Below, one piece after another: positions 45,567 through 53,395 of a DNA stretch of 64,000 bases. The stretch is from assembly GCF_000423545.1 (NCBI RefSeq), contig NZ_AUIE01000034.1, positions 23,317 through 87,316 of the forward strand. Reading direction: 5' to 3'. The number at the start of each line of letters is the position of its first letter. Position 1 is the first letter of the stretch. The position numbers and the translations under genes are program-made. The stretch is from Metapseudomonas resinovorans DSM 21078. Lineage in GTDB: Bacteria; Pseudomonadota; Gammaproteobacteria; Pseudomonadales; Pseudomonadaceae. The notes under the pieces were generated by a model that saw only the letters and a program-made list of their open reading frames with translations, had not been told where the DNA came from and made no database searches.

Positions 45567-46270
45567 GGTTCGCCCCGGCCCTGGAGGAGGGCAGGCTGCT
45601 CAAGCGTTACAAGCGCTTTCTCGCGGATATAGAAACGTCATCAGGGGAGCACCTGACCATTCACTGCCCCAATACCGGCTCGATGCTGAACTGCATGAGC
45701 GCGGGCTGCCGGGTCTGGTTCAGTCGCTCCAACGATCCCAAGCGCAAGTTGCCCGGTACCTGGGAAATCGCCGAGACGCCCCAGGGTCGCCTGGCCTGCG
45801 TCAATACCGCACGGGCCAATGCCTTGGTGGAAGAGGCGCTGCAGGCCGGCGTTATCAGTGAGCTGGCGGGCTTCAGCGCCCTCAAGCGCGAAGTGGGCTA
45901 TGGGCTGGAAAACAGCCGCGCCGATTTCCGTCTCGATTACCCCGCTGGTCCGGCCTTCATCGAGGTGAAGAGCGTCACCTTGGGCTTTGATGACACGCCG
46001 GTCGCCGCATTCCCCGATGCTGTGACCCAGCGTGGCAGCAAGCATTTGCGCGAGTTGGCCGCGCTGGCGCGAGAGGGCGTGCGCGCTGTGCAGCTCTACT
46101 GTGTGAATCTTTCGGGTATCGATGCGGTGCGTCCAGCCGAGGAGATCGATCCGGCTTACGCGGCAGCCCTGCGTGAGGCTGTTGCTGTGGGTGTGGAAGT
46201 GCTGGCCTATGGGGTGGCGCTGACGCCGGAAGAAGTTCGCGTGTGTCGTTGTCTCGAGGTGAAGCTCTGA
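45563..46270 (+). CDS. sfsA: SfsA, sugar fermentation stimulation protein homologue
   Basis: A 235-aa protein of the SfsA family: [15 protein letters not shown] N-terminus, [14 protein letters not shown] [36 protein letters not shown] with the nuclease-like acidic residues (D, E-V-K), and [16 protein letters not shown]. The biochemical role is uncertain; the fold resembles a PD-(D/E)XK nuclease. The ATG overlaps the aminotransferase stop (ATGA), indicating an operon. Confidence 0.94.
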   Translation: MRFAPALEEGRLLKRYKRFLADIETSSGEHLTIHCPNTGSMLNCMSAGCRVWFSRSNDPKRKLPGTWEIAETPQGRLACVNTARANALVEEALQAGVISELAGFSALKREVGYGLENSRADFRLDYPAGPAFIEVKSVTLGFDDTPVAAFPDAVTQRGSKHLRELAALAREGVRAVQLYCVNLSGIDAVRPAEEIDPAYAAALREAVAVGVEVLAYGVALTPEEVRVCRCLEVKL

Positions 46271-46273
46271 GGC

Positions 46274-46597
46274 TCAGGTGTCGATGAGCAACCAGATGCC
46301 GTCGGCATCTTCGCGGCAGTCCAGAGGTTGCAACACGTCGCCGGCGCAGGGACCGGTCACGCATTCGCCCGACTCGATCAGGAAGAGCGCGCCGTGGGTG
46401 GCGCACTGGATCAGGCTGCCGCTGTGATCGAGGAACTGGCCTGGCACCCAGTCGAGCGGAATTCCCCGGTGCGGGCAGCGATTCTCATAGGCGTGGATCT
46501 GCCCATGCCGGCGCACCAGCAAGAGTTTCAGTCCATCAACGACAAAGCCCCGACTCTGGCCTTCGGCCAGTTCAGAGGGGCGGCAAAGCAGGATCAT
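46274..46597 (-). CDS. Rieske [2Fe-2S] protein
   Basis: A 107-aa single-domain Rieske protein. Cluster ligands are visible: Cys and His in ENRCPHRGIPLDW, and Cys and His in IQCATHGALFLIESGECVTGP. It resembles small Rieske proteins that transfer electrons to oxygenases or similar enzymes. The ATG at 46597 is preceded by GGAG six bases upstream; in-frame ATG 46603 and GTG 46609 are alternatives. It converges with sfsA; its partner is not evident. Confidence 0.9.
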   Translation of the reverse strand: MILLCRPSELAEGQSRGFVVDGLKLLLVRRHGQIHAYENRCPHRGIPLDWVPGQFLDHSGSLIQCATHGALFLIESGECVTGPCAGDVLQPLDCREDADGIWLLIDT

Positions 46598-46675
46598 CGG
46601 CATCTCCACGGCAGACGTGCATTATCGCGCGCCGCCGTGGCTTGCCAAGAGGGGCACATCCGTGTGCTGAAGGAA

Positions 46676-46850
46676 TCAGATCTCCCAGACCAGGTTGACC
46701 GAGGCATTGCGGCCCGGCTGGGTGTAGTGGCCCAAGCTGCGGCTGTTGGCGTCCAGACCCTGGACGTCGCCCTACTGCCAGTGCTCCTTGTCGGTCAGGT
46801 TGAACAGGCCGGCGTTCACCGAGAAGGCATCGGTCAGACTGCCGGCGTTA
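46676..46850 (-). pseudogene. phuR: C-terminal fragment of TonB-dependent haem receptor PhuR
   Basis: Minus-strand sequence reads SLTDAFSVNAGLFNLTDKEH, then WQ and a stop (46774-46772), then GDVQGLDANSRSLGHYTQPG and RNASVNLVWEI with the true end at 46676. The last strands and terminal aromatic of a TonB receptor beta-barrel are recognisable (NLTD motif, C-terminal VWEI close to a VNLVWxF-type end). About 55 codons remain of a receptor normally around 750 aa. The upstream end is lost at about 46850. Confidence 0.78.
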
Positions 46851-47017
46851 CCGAGCTGTGGCGCGTGCGCAAGCCCCGCACCGATGGCGTGATTACCAGT
46901 TGGTAAGCCTTCGATGCCGAAGGACAATTGGCCGTGCAATTGTTCGGCGCGCGCAAAGCCGGTATTCCGGAGTGCGAGGATTGGCGAGCACTGGCGGAAT
47001 CCGCACCGGCGCTTTGA
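46850..47017 (+). pseudogene. phuS: C-terminal fragment of haem-trafficking protein PhuS
   Basis: From 46853 the plus strand reads ELWRVRKPRTDGVITSW, an in-frame TAA (46904-46906), then AFDAEGQLAVQLFGARKAGI and PECEDWRALAESAPAL ending with TGA 47015-47017. RKP-x-DGV and the LFGARK-x-GI...W-R-A-L pattern match the C-terminus of PhuS/HmuS haem chaperones. Around 54 codons remain of about 350. Confidence 0.78.
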
Positions 47018-47101
47018 GGTCGTGCAGCCTGAGGCGCCTGGCGCCCTGATCCAGGTCAACGCACTGTCAGAGTAGGGCGTTGGCTTTTCCCGCATTCAGC
47101 G

Positions 47102-47268
47102 ATGGAGTTGTTTTCGATGCGTCTTGCCGTTCTAGCCAGCCTTTGCGCAGGCATCCTGCTTTCTCTCCAGGCCTTGGGCCGCGCCTGCCTAATGTCATGG
47201 CCGCGCTGTCCGCAGGCTTCTATCCTTCGGCTCCGGCCCTGACCGAGAAAAGCCTGAGCCAGCCATGA
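47102..47268 (+). pseudogene. phuT: Collapsed gene for periplasmic haem-binding protein PhuT
   Basis: Starts with a signal peptide (MELFSMRLAVLASLCAGILL, SLQAL) whose frame ends at TGA 47240-47242. After an abrupt junction near 47170-47178 another frame reads LGPRLPNVMAALSAGFYPSA and [11 protein letters not shown], the C-terminal end of a type III substrate-binding protein, and ends at TGA 47266-47268, overlapping the phuU ATG as in an intact phuT-phuU pair. Roughly 230-250 codons are missing. Confidence 0.78.
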
Positions 47269-48302
47269 CTGCATCTCTTCACTCCCGCCCACTGTTCATC
47301 GCCCTGGTCGTCCTGCTGCTGTTAGCGCTTTGGCTGTCGCTGGCGCTGGGGCCGGTCAGCCTGCCACTGGGCGAGACCGTACGCGCGGCAATGCGCTTGG
47401 CTGGCCTGCCGTTATCCGGTGAGGGGCTGGAGCAGGCCGAGCTGATCCTTGGGCAGATACGCCTCCCGCGCACCCTGCTCGGGCTTGCGGTAGGCGCCGT
47501 GCTGGCGTTGTCCGGCGTTGCCATGCAGGGGTTGTTTCGCAACCCGCTGGCGGACCCGGGGCTGGTTGGGGTGTCCAGCGGCGCAGCATTGGGTGGGGCT
47601 GTGGCCATTGTCGGTGGCACCGCGTTGGGTGGATTGCCAGAGGCATTTGCCCCCTACCTGCTGTCCATTTGCGCCTTTGCCGGCGGGCTGGGCGTGACGT
47701 TGCTGGTCTATCGCCTGGGGCGTCACGACGGGCAGACCAGCGTAGCGACCATGCTGCTCGCCGGGATCGCCCTGACCGCACTGTCCGGGGCGGTGATCGG
47801 CCTGTTCACCTACCTGGCTGATGACGCGACCCTGCGCAGCCTGACCTTCTGGAACATGGGCAGCCTCAACGGTGCCAGTTATTCGAGGCTCTGGCCGCTG
47901 TTGATCGTGACACTGTTCGTGGTTTTCTGGCTGCCGCGTCGGGCCAAGGCACTGAATGCCATGCTGCTGGGGGAGTCCGAGGCCCGTCACCTGGGCTTCG
48001 ATGTGGAGCGACTGAAGCGCGAGCTGGTTCTCTGCACTGCCCTGGGTGTGGGGGCTGCGGTGGCGGCGGCTGGGTTGATCGGCTTCATCGGTCTGGTTGT
48101 GCCGCACCTGGTACGCCTGGTTGCCGGGCCGGATCATCGGGTCCTGCTGCCGGCTTCGGCCCTGGCCGGGGCTAGCCTGATGCTGCTGGCCGACCTGGCG
48201 GCGCGCCTGGTACTGGCGCCAGCCGAACTGCCCATCGGCATCGTTACAGCACTGATCGGCGCGCCGTTCTTCCTCTATCTGCTGGTGCGAGGTCGCCCCT
48301 GA
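47265..48302 (+). CDS. phuU: Haem ABC transporter permease PhuU
   Basis: FecCD-type inner-membrane permease, 345 aa with about 9-10 membrane helices and all family signatures: [52 protein letters not shown], and [20 protein letters not shown]. No lesion is visible. It follows the phuT remnant and overlaps phuV by one base. Without a binding protein it has no assigned partner in this locus. Confidence 0.93.
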   Translation: MTASLHSRPLFIALVVLLLLALWLSLALGPVSLPLGETVRAAMRLAGLPLSGEGLEQAELILGQIRLPRTLLGLAVGAVLALSGVAMQGLFRNPLADPGLVGVSSGAALGGAVAIVGGTALGGLPEAFAPYLLSICAFAGGLGVTLLVYRLGRHDGQTSVATMLLAGIALTALSGAVIGLFTYLADDATLRSLTFWNMGSLNGASYSRLWPLLIVTLFVVFWLPRRAKALNAMLLGESEARHLGFDVERLKRELVLCTALGVGAAVAAAGLIGFIGLVVPHLVRLVAGPDHRVLLPASALAGASLMLLADLAARLVLAPAELPIGIVTALIGAPFFLYLLVRGRP

Positions 48303-49069
48303 TGCTGCGCGTGGAACAACTGGACGTGCTGCGAGGCAGCAAACAAGTACTCACAGGCGTCGATCTGGCGCTGCAGCCCGGCGAGGTGCTTGGGGTACTC
48401 GGCCCCAATGGTGCCGGCAAGAGCACCTTGCTAGGTGCCTTGTGCGGTGAGGTGCCGGCTGCCGCCGGAGCGGTCAGCCTTGACGGCCGTGCCCTGGGCG
48501 ACTGGAACGGGCCGCAGCGTGCGCGACGCCTGGCCGTGCTGCCACAAAGCTCGACCCTGAACTTTGCCTTCCGCGTCGAGGAGGTCGTGGCCATGGGGCG
48601 TATGCCTCACGACACCGGACGCGAACGGGATGCCGAAGTCATCGCGCAGGCGCTGCACGCGGCGGATGCCAGTCATCTGGCCGGTCGCAGCTACCTGGCG
48701 CTTTCCGGTGGTGAGCGCCAGCGCGTGCACCTGGCGCGGGTGCTGGCGCAGCTCTGGCCCGGGGGCAGCGGGCAAATACTGCTGCTGGACGAACCCACCT
48801 CGATGCTTGACCCGCTGCACCAGCACACCACCTTGCAGGCCGTGCGGGGGTTTGCCGAGCGTGGCGTGGCAGTGCTGGTGATTCTCCATGACCTGAACCT
48901 GGCTGCGCGCTATTGCGATCGGCTGCTGTTGCTCGCCGACGGTCGCCCCTATGTGCTGGGCACGCCGGAGCAGGTACTCCAAGCCGAGCCGCTCAAGGCC
49001 GTGTTCGGCCTGGAGGTGCTGGTGCAGCGCCATCCGGAACGCGGCCATCCCCTGATCGTTGCACGTTGA
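48302..49069 (+). CDS. phuV: Haem ABC transporter ATP-binding protein PhuV
   Basis: A 255-aa ABC ATPase: Walker [11 protein letters not shown]-loop [11 protein letters not shown], signature [15 protein letters not shown], Walker [10 protein letters not shown] and the H-loop in [14 protein letters not shown]. The D-loop region is normal, and no lesion is visible. Works with PhuU in haem or corrinoid-like uptake; the start overlaps the phuU stop. Confidence 0.93.
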   Translation: MLRVEQLDVLRGSKQVLTGVDLALQPGEVLGVLGPNGAGKSTLLGALCGEVPAAAGAVSLDGRALGDWNGPQRARRLAVLPQSSTLNFAFRVEEVVAMGRMPHDTGRERDAEVIAQALHAADASHLAGRSYLALSGGERQRVHLARVLAQLWPGGSGQILLLDEPTSMLDPLHQHTTLQAVRGFAERGVAVLVILHDLNLAARYCDRLLLLADGRPYVLGTPEQVLQAEPLKAVFGLEVLVQRHPERGHPLIVAR

Positions 49070-49086
49070 TCGAACAAGGATTTTCC

Positions 49087-49971
49087 ATGCGTCTTCTCCT
49101 GCTTCCCCTCTTCGGCCTGCTGGCCGCCTGCCAGAGCCTGCCGCCACTGCCCGAGTGGCAAAGTCCCGAGGGCCGGGACAACCTTGAGCTGGGCGTGATC
49201 CGCGACCTGCGCAGCGGCGAGCAACTGACCCCGGAGCAACTGCTGGAACGGCTTGCCGCCCCACCGCGGGTGCTGGTTGGCGAGCAGCACGACAACCCGG
49301 ACCATCATGCCCTGCAGCTCTGGCTGCTGCAGGCGCTGGAAGCTCGACGGCCCCAGGGCAGTCTGTTGCTGGAAATGCTCGAGCCCGAACAGCAGGCCAA
49401 GGTGGATGCTGTGCGCAAGGGCTCACTGCCGGCGGATCTGTCTGAGGCCCTGGCCTGGCAGAAAAACTGGAGCTGGGAGCTTTATGGCCCGATCGTCCGC
49501 CATGCCCTGGCTCAACCCTATCCGCTGCTCGCGGCCAATCTCGACCGCAGCGAAATCAAGCGCATCTACAAGGAGCGTCCGGTCCTGCAGGGCGAGCAGT
49601 CCACCGCGGAGACAGTGCGCGGGCCATTGCTGGAGCAGATCCGGGAGTCCCACTGCGGCCTGCTGCCGGAATCCCAGATGCCGGCAATGCTTGCGGTGCA
49701 GCAGCAACGTGACCGGCGCATGGCGGAGCGGTTGTTGGCGGCGCACACCCCGGCAGTGCTGTTCGCGGGGGCTTTCCATGTGCGTCGTGATCTGGGAGTG
49801 CCTTTGCACTTGGCCGACCTGGGTAAGGCCGAGGGGAATGCGGTGTTGATCTTCTCGGAGGTGGGTAAACCGGTGGAGCAGGGCGCGGCCGACTACGTCT
49901 GGTACACCGCCGCTTTGCCGCCCATCGATCACTGCGCGGGTATGCGCCAGAAAATTCCGGCCGCGCGCTAG
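49087..49971 (+). CDS. phuW: PhuW, ChaN-type haem-associated lipoprotein
   Basis: A 294-aa predicted lipoprotein (MRLLLLPLFGLLAAC lipobox, Cys at residue 15) of the ChaN/DUF399 family: VLVGEQHDNPDHHALQL, LLEMLEPEQQAKVDAV, WSWELYGPIVRHAL and LFAGAFHVRRDLGVPLHL. ChaN binds haem through conserved Tyr/His residues. The ATG at 49087 is chosen because the signal peptide starts there. It is the last phu gene and converges with the PrrF sRNA. Confidence 0.9.
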   Translation: MRLLLLPLFGLLAACQSLPPLPEWQSPEGRDNLELGVIRDLRSGEQLTPEQLLERLAAPPRVLVGEQHDNPDHHALQLWLLQALEARRPQGSLLLEMLEPEQQAKVDAVRKGSLPADLSEALAWQKNWSWELYGPIVRHALAQPYPLLAANLDRSEIKRIYKERPVLQGEQSTAETVRGPLLEQIRESHCGLLPESQMPAMLAVQQQRDRRMAERLLAAHTPAVLFAGAFHVRRDLGVPLHLADLGKAEGNAVLIFSEVGKPVEQGAADYVWYTAALPPIDHCAGMRQKIPAAR

Positions 49972-50014
49972 GCGCTGACAAGCAGGTTGCATTCGGATTT
50001 GCTGAATCTCAGGT

Positions 50015-50128
50015 AAAAAAAGACCCGGCAATTTGCCGGGTCTAAAACCGTGATTAGCCTGATGAGGAGATAACCTGAAGAGTCCGACTGCTTGGTCTCC
50101 CAGCTTACCGGCTGATCTCGCGATCAGT
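50015..50128 (-). ncRNA. prrF: PrrF-type iron-responsive small RNA
   Basis: A 114-nt sRNA on the minus strand with the PrrF core around GACTCTTCAGGTTATCTCCT and CATCAGGCTAATCACGG, starting about ACTGATCGCGAGATCAGCCG and ending at AGACCCGGCA-loop-TGCCGGGTCT with seven T (50043-50015). It has a -10 TATTAT (50141-50136), a -35 TTGACT (50163-50158) and a Fur box over the promoter. PrrF represses iron-using proteins such as SodB and TCA enzymes when iron is low. P. aeruginosa carries two tandem copies at this position; only one is visible here. Confidence 0.95.
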
Positions 50129-50133
50129 TGCTG

Positions 50134-50156
50134 AAATAATAACAATTCTCATTTTC
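50134..50156 (-). promoter_or_regulatory. Fur box over the prrF promoter
   Basis: On the minus strand GAAAATGAGAATTGTTATTA, continuing TTTC, overlaps the -10 and the spacer. It is close to the Fur consensus GATAATGATAATCATTATC. Confidence 0.85.
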
Positions 50157-50163
50157 AAGTCAA
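50136..50163 (-). promoter_or_regulatory. Sigma-70 promoter of prrF
   Basis: -35 TTGACT (50163-50158) and -10 TATTAT (50141-50136) with a 16-base spacer; start predicted at 50128-50130. Confidence 0.8.
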
Positions 50164-50211
50164 GCATCGGTTCGCCTTTTCCTTTTCGTCTCGTTTGCCG
50201 GCCCCTGAAAG

Positions 50212-50240
50212 CAAGAACCCGGCTTTGCGCCGGGTTCTTG
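50212..50240 (-). terminator. Hairpin downstream of the cyclic-nucleotide-binding gene
   Basis: Perfect 12-bp stem CAAGAACCCGGC/GCCGGGTTCTTG with a five-base loop, located after the minus-strand stop at 50247. The T run is short (CTTTC). Confidence 0.7.
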
Positions 50241-50246
50241 CGGGGA

Positions 50247-51047
50247 TCAAACCCTTTCGGGGGACAGCCGTAGCTGGGTGACCTCTTTATTCAGCAGGTC
50301 GATGCGCCGCGCCATGCTCTCGATCAGGCTGTGAGCAATGCGCGGATTGCTTTGCATCAGGCTGAGGAACTGTTCCTTGGGAATCACCATCACGGTGCAG
50401 GGCTCACTGGCCACCACTGTGGCGCTGCGCCGTTCCCGGGTGAATACCGCCATGGCCCCGAAGATCTCATCCTTCTGGACATCGCCCACCTTTTGTCCAT
50501 CGACGAAGGCCTCTGCATGACCCTCGATGATGATGAAGACATGGTCCGCCTCGTCCCCCTGGTGGATAAGCTCCTCTCCCCCGGAGAAGTGCTGGAAGCC
50601 GGTGGAGGGGCGCACGTCCGGCTGCTTCAGGCGAGCGACGGCATCCGAGAGCAGGGCGGTATGGCCTACCAGGTACTGGATGAACAGCTCCTGGCGCTTT
50701 TCGTTGCCGTAGATGTGTTTGAACACTTCGTTGCGGCTGAATGGCATCAGGCTGATGGGTTCGTCACTGCTGTAGCGGCAGGAAGGCAGGTCGATGCCCT
50801 GACGCAGGCCGACCAGGTCGCCCTCCTGCAGGTAGAAAAGGGGGCGTTCATCGACGATGGCGTGGATCAGGCCGTTCTCGATCAGGAAAAGCTGGTTGGC
50901 AGGCAGCAAGGGTGAAAGGTCTTCGACTTGTTCCAGGCGTACCGCGGGGCCGCTTGGTTCCAGACCATCGAGCAGCTGCCCGGGGATGCTCTGCAGTCTG
51001 TTGATCAGCTGGTCGGCGTAGGCCGGTTGCTCCCCGAGTAGGTACAT
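50247..51047 (-). CDS. cbpA: Cyclic nucleotide-binding domain protein, CbpA-like
   Basis: A 266-aa protein with a degenerate N-terminal cNMP-like fold (LLPANQLFLIENGLIHAIVD) and a C-terminal cNMP-binding domain (EELIHQGDEADHVFIIIEGH and the phosphate-binding FGAMAVFTRERRSATV with Arg). Related to cAMP-binding protein CbpA of P. aeruginosa. No DNA-binding helix-turn-helix is seen. The ATG at 51047 (MYLLGEQPAY) is used. It is on the minus strand next to prrF, the same neighbourhood as in P. aeruginosa. Confidence 0.9.
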   Translation of the reverse strand: MYLLGEQPAYADQLINRLQSIPGQLLDGLEPSGPAVRLEQVEDLSPLLPANQLFLIENGLIHAIVDERPLFYLQEGDLVGLRQGIDLPSCRYSSDEPISLMPFSRNEVFKHIYGNEKRQELFIQYLVGHTALLSDAVARLKQPDVRPSTGFQHFSGGEELIHQGDEADHVFIIIEGHAEAFVDGQKVGDVQKDEIFGAMAVFTRERRSATVVASEPCTVMVIPKEQFLSLMQSNPRIAHSLIESMARRIDLLNKEVTQLRLSPERV

Positions 51048-51152
51048 GGCAGTAATTCCTTGAACTGACTGGAATGGCGTCGCACACGAAGGTCCCTGAA
51101 ACAATAGGGACCTTGTCTTGGCTCGTAAATCTCTCTTGGCGGAGGTTGTGAG

Positions 51153-51425
51153 CTAGCTCTTGTTGTGGACGCCCGGAGTGTCCAGTTGATGGTTCAATTC
51201 TGCCTTGTGGCCAGGTGTCAGGTCGTTCCAGTGGATGTCCAGCAGGGCGCCCTCAATGGCGTAGAGCAGCACTTTGGAGGCTCTGAAGCCGCGTGCCCGA
51301 ACCGCCTTGTAGGCACTGACGGCACCGAGCCGGCGCAGGTCGGAAGCGCTGTGTATGCCGACGGCATGCAGCCATTGTGCTGAAGTCTTGCCCAGATTTT
51401 TCATGTGTTGCAGTTCGTCGTTCAT
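51153..51425 (-). CDS. TfoX C-terminal domain protein
   Basis: A 90-aa single-domain protein: MKNLGKTSAQWLHAVGIHSA, DLRRLGAVSAYKAVRARGFR, VLLYAIEGALLDIHWNDLTP. Matches the C-terminal helix-hairpin-helix-like domain of TfoX/Sxy regulators without the N-terminal domain. The ATG at 51425 is used; the frame extends 38 codons upstream. Function unknown; some relatives influence competence genes. Confidence 0.85.
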   Translation of the reverse strand: MNDELQHMKNLGKTSAQWLHAVGIHSASDLRRLGAVSAYKAVRARGFRASKVLLYAIEGALLDIHWNDLTPGHKAELNHQLDTPGVHNKS

Positions 51426-51720
51426 CGAGCCTCCTTGCGATGGATTGGGCACGAGAGGGGCAGTGCTGTGGATAAGTGTAGCGGCCATTCGCAGTGCGTG
51501 GCCTTGTGCTATCGCTGCATCCTCGCGCGCTCCCTGCACGGAAAACGATCACTGCTGATGCGATAGGGACATTCCTGTTCGCGTCTTCCGGGCACAGGCA
51601 TTAACTGGCCGGTGAGAAAGTGTCGGCGAATGGGAGATGGACTCCGGCTGCTCGGCTGAGAGTGACTCAGCCGGCAGTATAGAAGCCGCGACGGATGTTG
51701 CCCGGCGCGATAGAGGCGGG

Positions 51721-53286
51721 TCAGACGCCTGGCAGGTGCTGGCGGATGAGCTCCACCAGGCCGTCCAGGCTTGCGGCCTGGTTGGTGTCGATGCGCTTGC
51801 TCTGGAGCAGTTCGCTTGCATCCAGGGGCTCGCGGCTGGCCAGTTGTGCGCGTACCACGTCCATGGTGGCATCGGACGGGTCACCGCCCTCGGCTTGGCG
51901 TTGCGCCAGCCAGGCTTCGATCACCGCTTCTGGTGCGTGGCAGTCGAGGATCAGGAAAGGCGTACCGGTTTCTTCGGCGACCTTGTGCGCGGCCTGGCGT
52001 TGTTCCTGTTTGAGGAAGGTGGCGTCGATGACCACGGGGAATCCGGCATGCAGCGCGACCTCCGCCAACTGGTTCAGGCGCTCGTACGTAGCGATGCTGG
52101 CGTCCGCGTCATAGATGCCGCTCTGCAGGCCTTCGATGCCTTGCTGCTGCTCGCCGAACAGGCGCTTGCGTTCGACGTCCGAGCGCAGGCGTATGGCGCC
52201 CAGGGCTTCCACCAGGCGCAGTGCCACATGGCTCTTGCCCGAGGCGGATACACCACAGGTGATGGCCAGGAAGGGCGAAGGGATGGCGCAGTAACTTTCG
52301 GCCAGACCGGCATAGTTACGGTATTGGCGGACGGTGGCGGCCTTCTGTACTGCATCGGCCTGGTGGGCCAGGCTGAACAGGGCGATCTTGGCACGCACGA
52401 GGGCGCGATAGGCCTTGTAGAAATTGAGCAGTTCCAGGCCTTGGTAATCGCCGGTGAGCTCCAGGTAGTGGCTGACCAGGCGACGGGAAAGGGATTTGAG
52501 TCCGCGATCTTCCAAGTCCATGGCGATGAAGGCGATATCGGCGTAGACGTCAGTGAAGCGGAAGGGCTCGTTGAATTCGATGCAGTCGAACACCACGACT
52601 TCATCGTTGATCAAGGTGGCATTGCCCAAGTGAATGTCACCGTGGCACTCGCGAATGAAGCCTTCCTGCTTGCGTCGCGCCAGCAGCGGCTTGAGTCGCT
52701 CGTGGCTGCTTTCAGCCCAGGCCTCCAGCGCGTCCAGTTGTTGCAGGTCGGCCTTGTCGCTCAGCAGCGGACGGATCTGCTCGAAGTTCTGGCGAACCGG
52801 CATCATAACGGCGTCAGGAGTGCCCAGCGGGTGGTCGATGGTCACTTTCGGAGCGGCCAGGTGGAAGCTGGCGATCCGCTCGGCCAACGCATCGATGTGG
52901 GCAGGGCTCAGCTCGCCGCGGGCCTGCAGCGCGCTGAGCAGGTTTTCCTGCGGGAACTGGCGCATCTTGAGCACATACTCGATGGCCGGGCCTTTTCCTC
53001 CGATCTGCGGGGATTCAACGCTGCCGGTGATTGGCAGCACTTCCAGGTAGAGGTCATGGGTCAGGCGCTGGTTGAGGCGCAGCTCTTCTTCGCAGAAATG
53101 TCGGCGGTCTTCGAGGTTGGTGAAGTCGAGGAAGCCGAAGTTCACCGGCTTCTTCACCTTGTACACGTAGCTGCCGGTCAGCAGTACCCAGGATATGTGC
53201 GTCTCGATCACCTGGAACCCGTCCACCGCGTGGGGGTAAAGGGCGGGATTCTGCAGGGCGGCTAGCAGGGACTGGCTCACGGGCAT
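51721..53286 (-). CDS. Fusion of phosphotransferase-like kinase and AAA P-loop kinase
   Basis: A 521-aa protein with two modules. The N-terminal module (about 1-330) has an APH-type kinase catalytic loop (RECHGDIHLGNATLINDEVV) with Asp and the metal-binding D in FDCIEFNE, and the adjacent FTDVYADIAFIAMDLEDRG. The C-terminal module (about 340-521) is a P-loop kinase with GVSASGKSH (Walker A) and VIDATFLKQEQR. Such proteins are widespread in pseudomonads, and no substrate is known. It converges on nothing close; downstream is a 167-bp gap. Confidence 0.85.
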   Translation of the reverse strand: MPVSQSLLAALQNPALYPHAVDGFQVIETHISWVLLTGSYVYKVKKPVNFGFLDFTNLEDRRHFCEEELRLNQRLTHDLYLEVLPITGSVESPQIGGKGPAIEYVLKMRQFPQENLLSALQARGELSPAHIDALAERIASFHLAAPKVTIDHPLGTPDAVMMPVRQNFEQIRPLLSDKADLQQLDALEAWAESSHERLKPLLARRKQEGFIRECHGDIHLGNATLINDEVVVFDCIEFNEPFRFTDVYADIAFIAMDLEDRGLKSLSRRLVSHYLELTGDYQGLELLNFYKAYRALVRAKIALFSLAHQADAVQKAATVRQYRNYAGLAESYCAIPSPFLAITCGVSASGKSHVALRLVEALGAIRLRSDVERKRLFGEQQQGIEGLQSGIYDADASIATYERLNQLAEVALHAGFPVVIDATFLKQEQRQAAHKVAEETGTPFLILDCHAPEAVIEAWLAQRQAEGGDPSDATMDVVRAQLASREPLDASELLQSKRIDTNQAASLDGLVELIRQHLPGV

Positions 53287-53381
53287 TCCTTGTTCTGTCT
53301 CTGTGGAAGACCGGCATTATCGCCTCTGTGCGCCGGCCTGCAAACCGTCAGGGCGTGCCTGTTGGCTGTGGATAAAGTGCG

Positions 53382-53387
53382 TATAAT
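53382..53387 (+). promoter_or_regulatory. Possible -10 element for leaderless mrcB transcript
   Basis: A perfect TATAAT at 53382-53387 lies only eight bases before the mrcB ATG at 53396, and no Shine-Dalgarno is present. The nearest -35-like TTGGCT is spaced by only 14 bases, so the promoter is uncertain. Confidence 0.4.
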
Positions 53388-53395
53388 GCGCCGCC

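Larger units (their letters stand above)
46598..47264. other. Decayed haem-uptake region
   Basis: 667 bases without an intact gene. It contains 3' fragments of phuR (minus) and phuS (plus) fused at about 46850, then a fragment of phuT fused across a large internal deletion and ending at the intact phuU. The divergent phuR-phuS promoter and its Fur box, expected between their 5' ends, are gone. Some long open frames (46328-46906 plus, 46772-47095 minus) are shadows or read across these fragments. Confidence 0.8.

Noticed and set aside
46328..46906. 192-aa plus-strand frame across the Rieske gene and phuR remnant
   Set aside because: No recognisable domain; opposite strand holds Rieske and receptor sequence, while the PhuS remnant is only its last few codons.
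46772..47095. 107-aa minus-strand frame ending in receptor sequence
   Set aside because: Only its last 25 codons match a TonB receptor; the rest reads across the PhuS remnant on the wrong strand.
49972..50246. A second PrrF copy beside the first
   Set aside because: Only one set of core, terminator and Fur box is visible; the rest of the gap holds the neighbouring gene's terminator.
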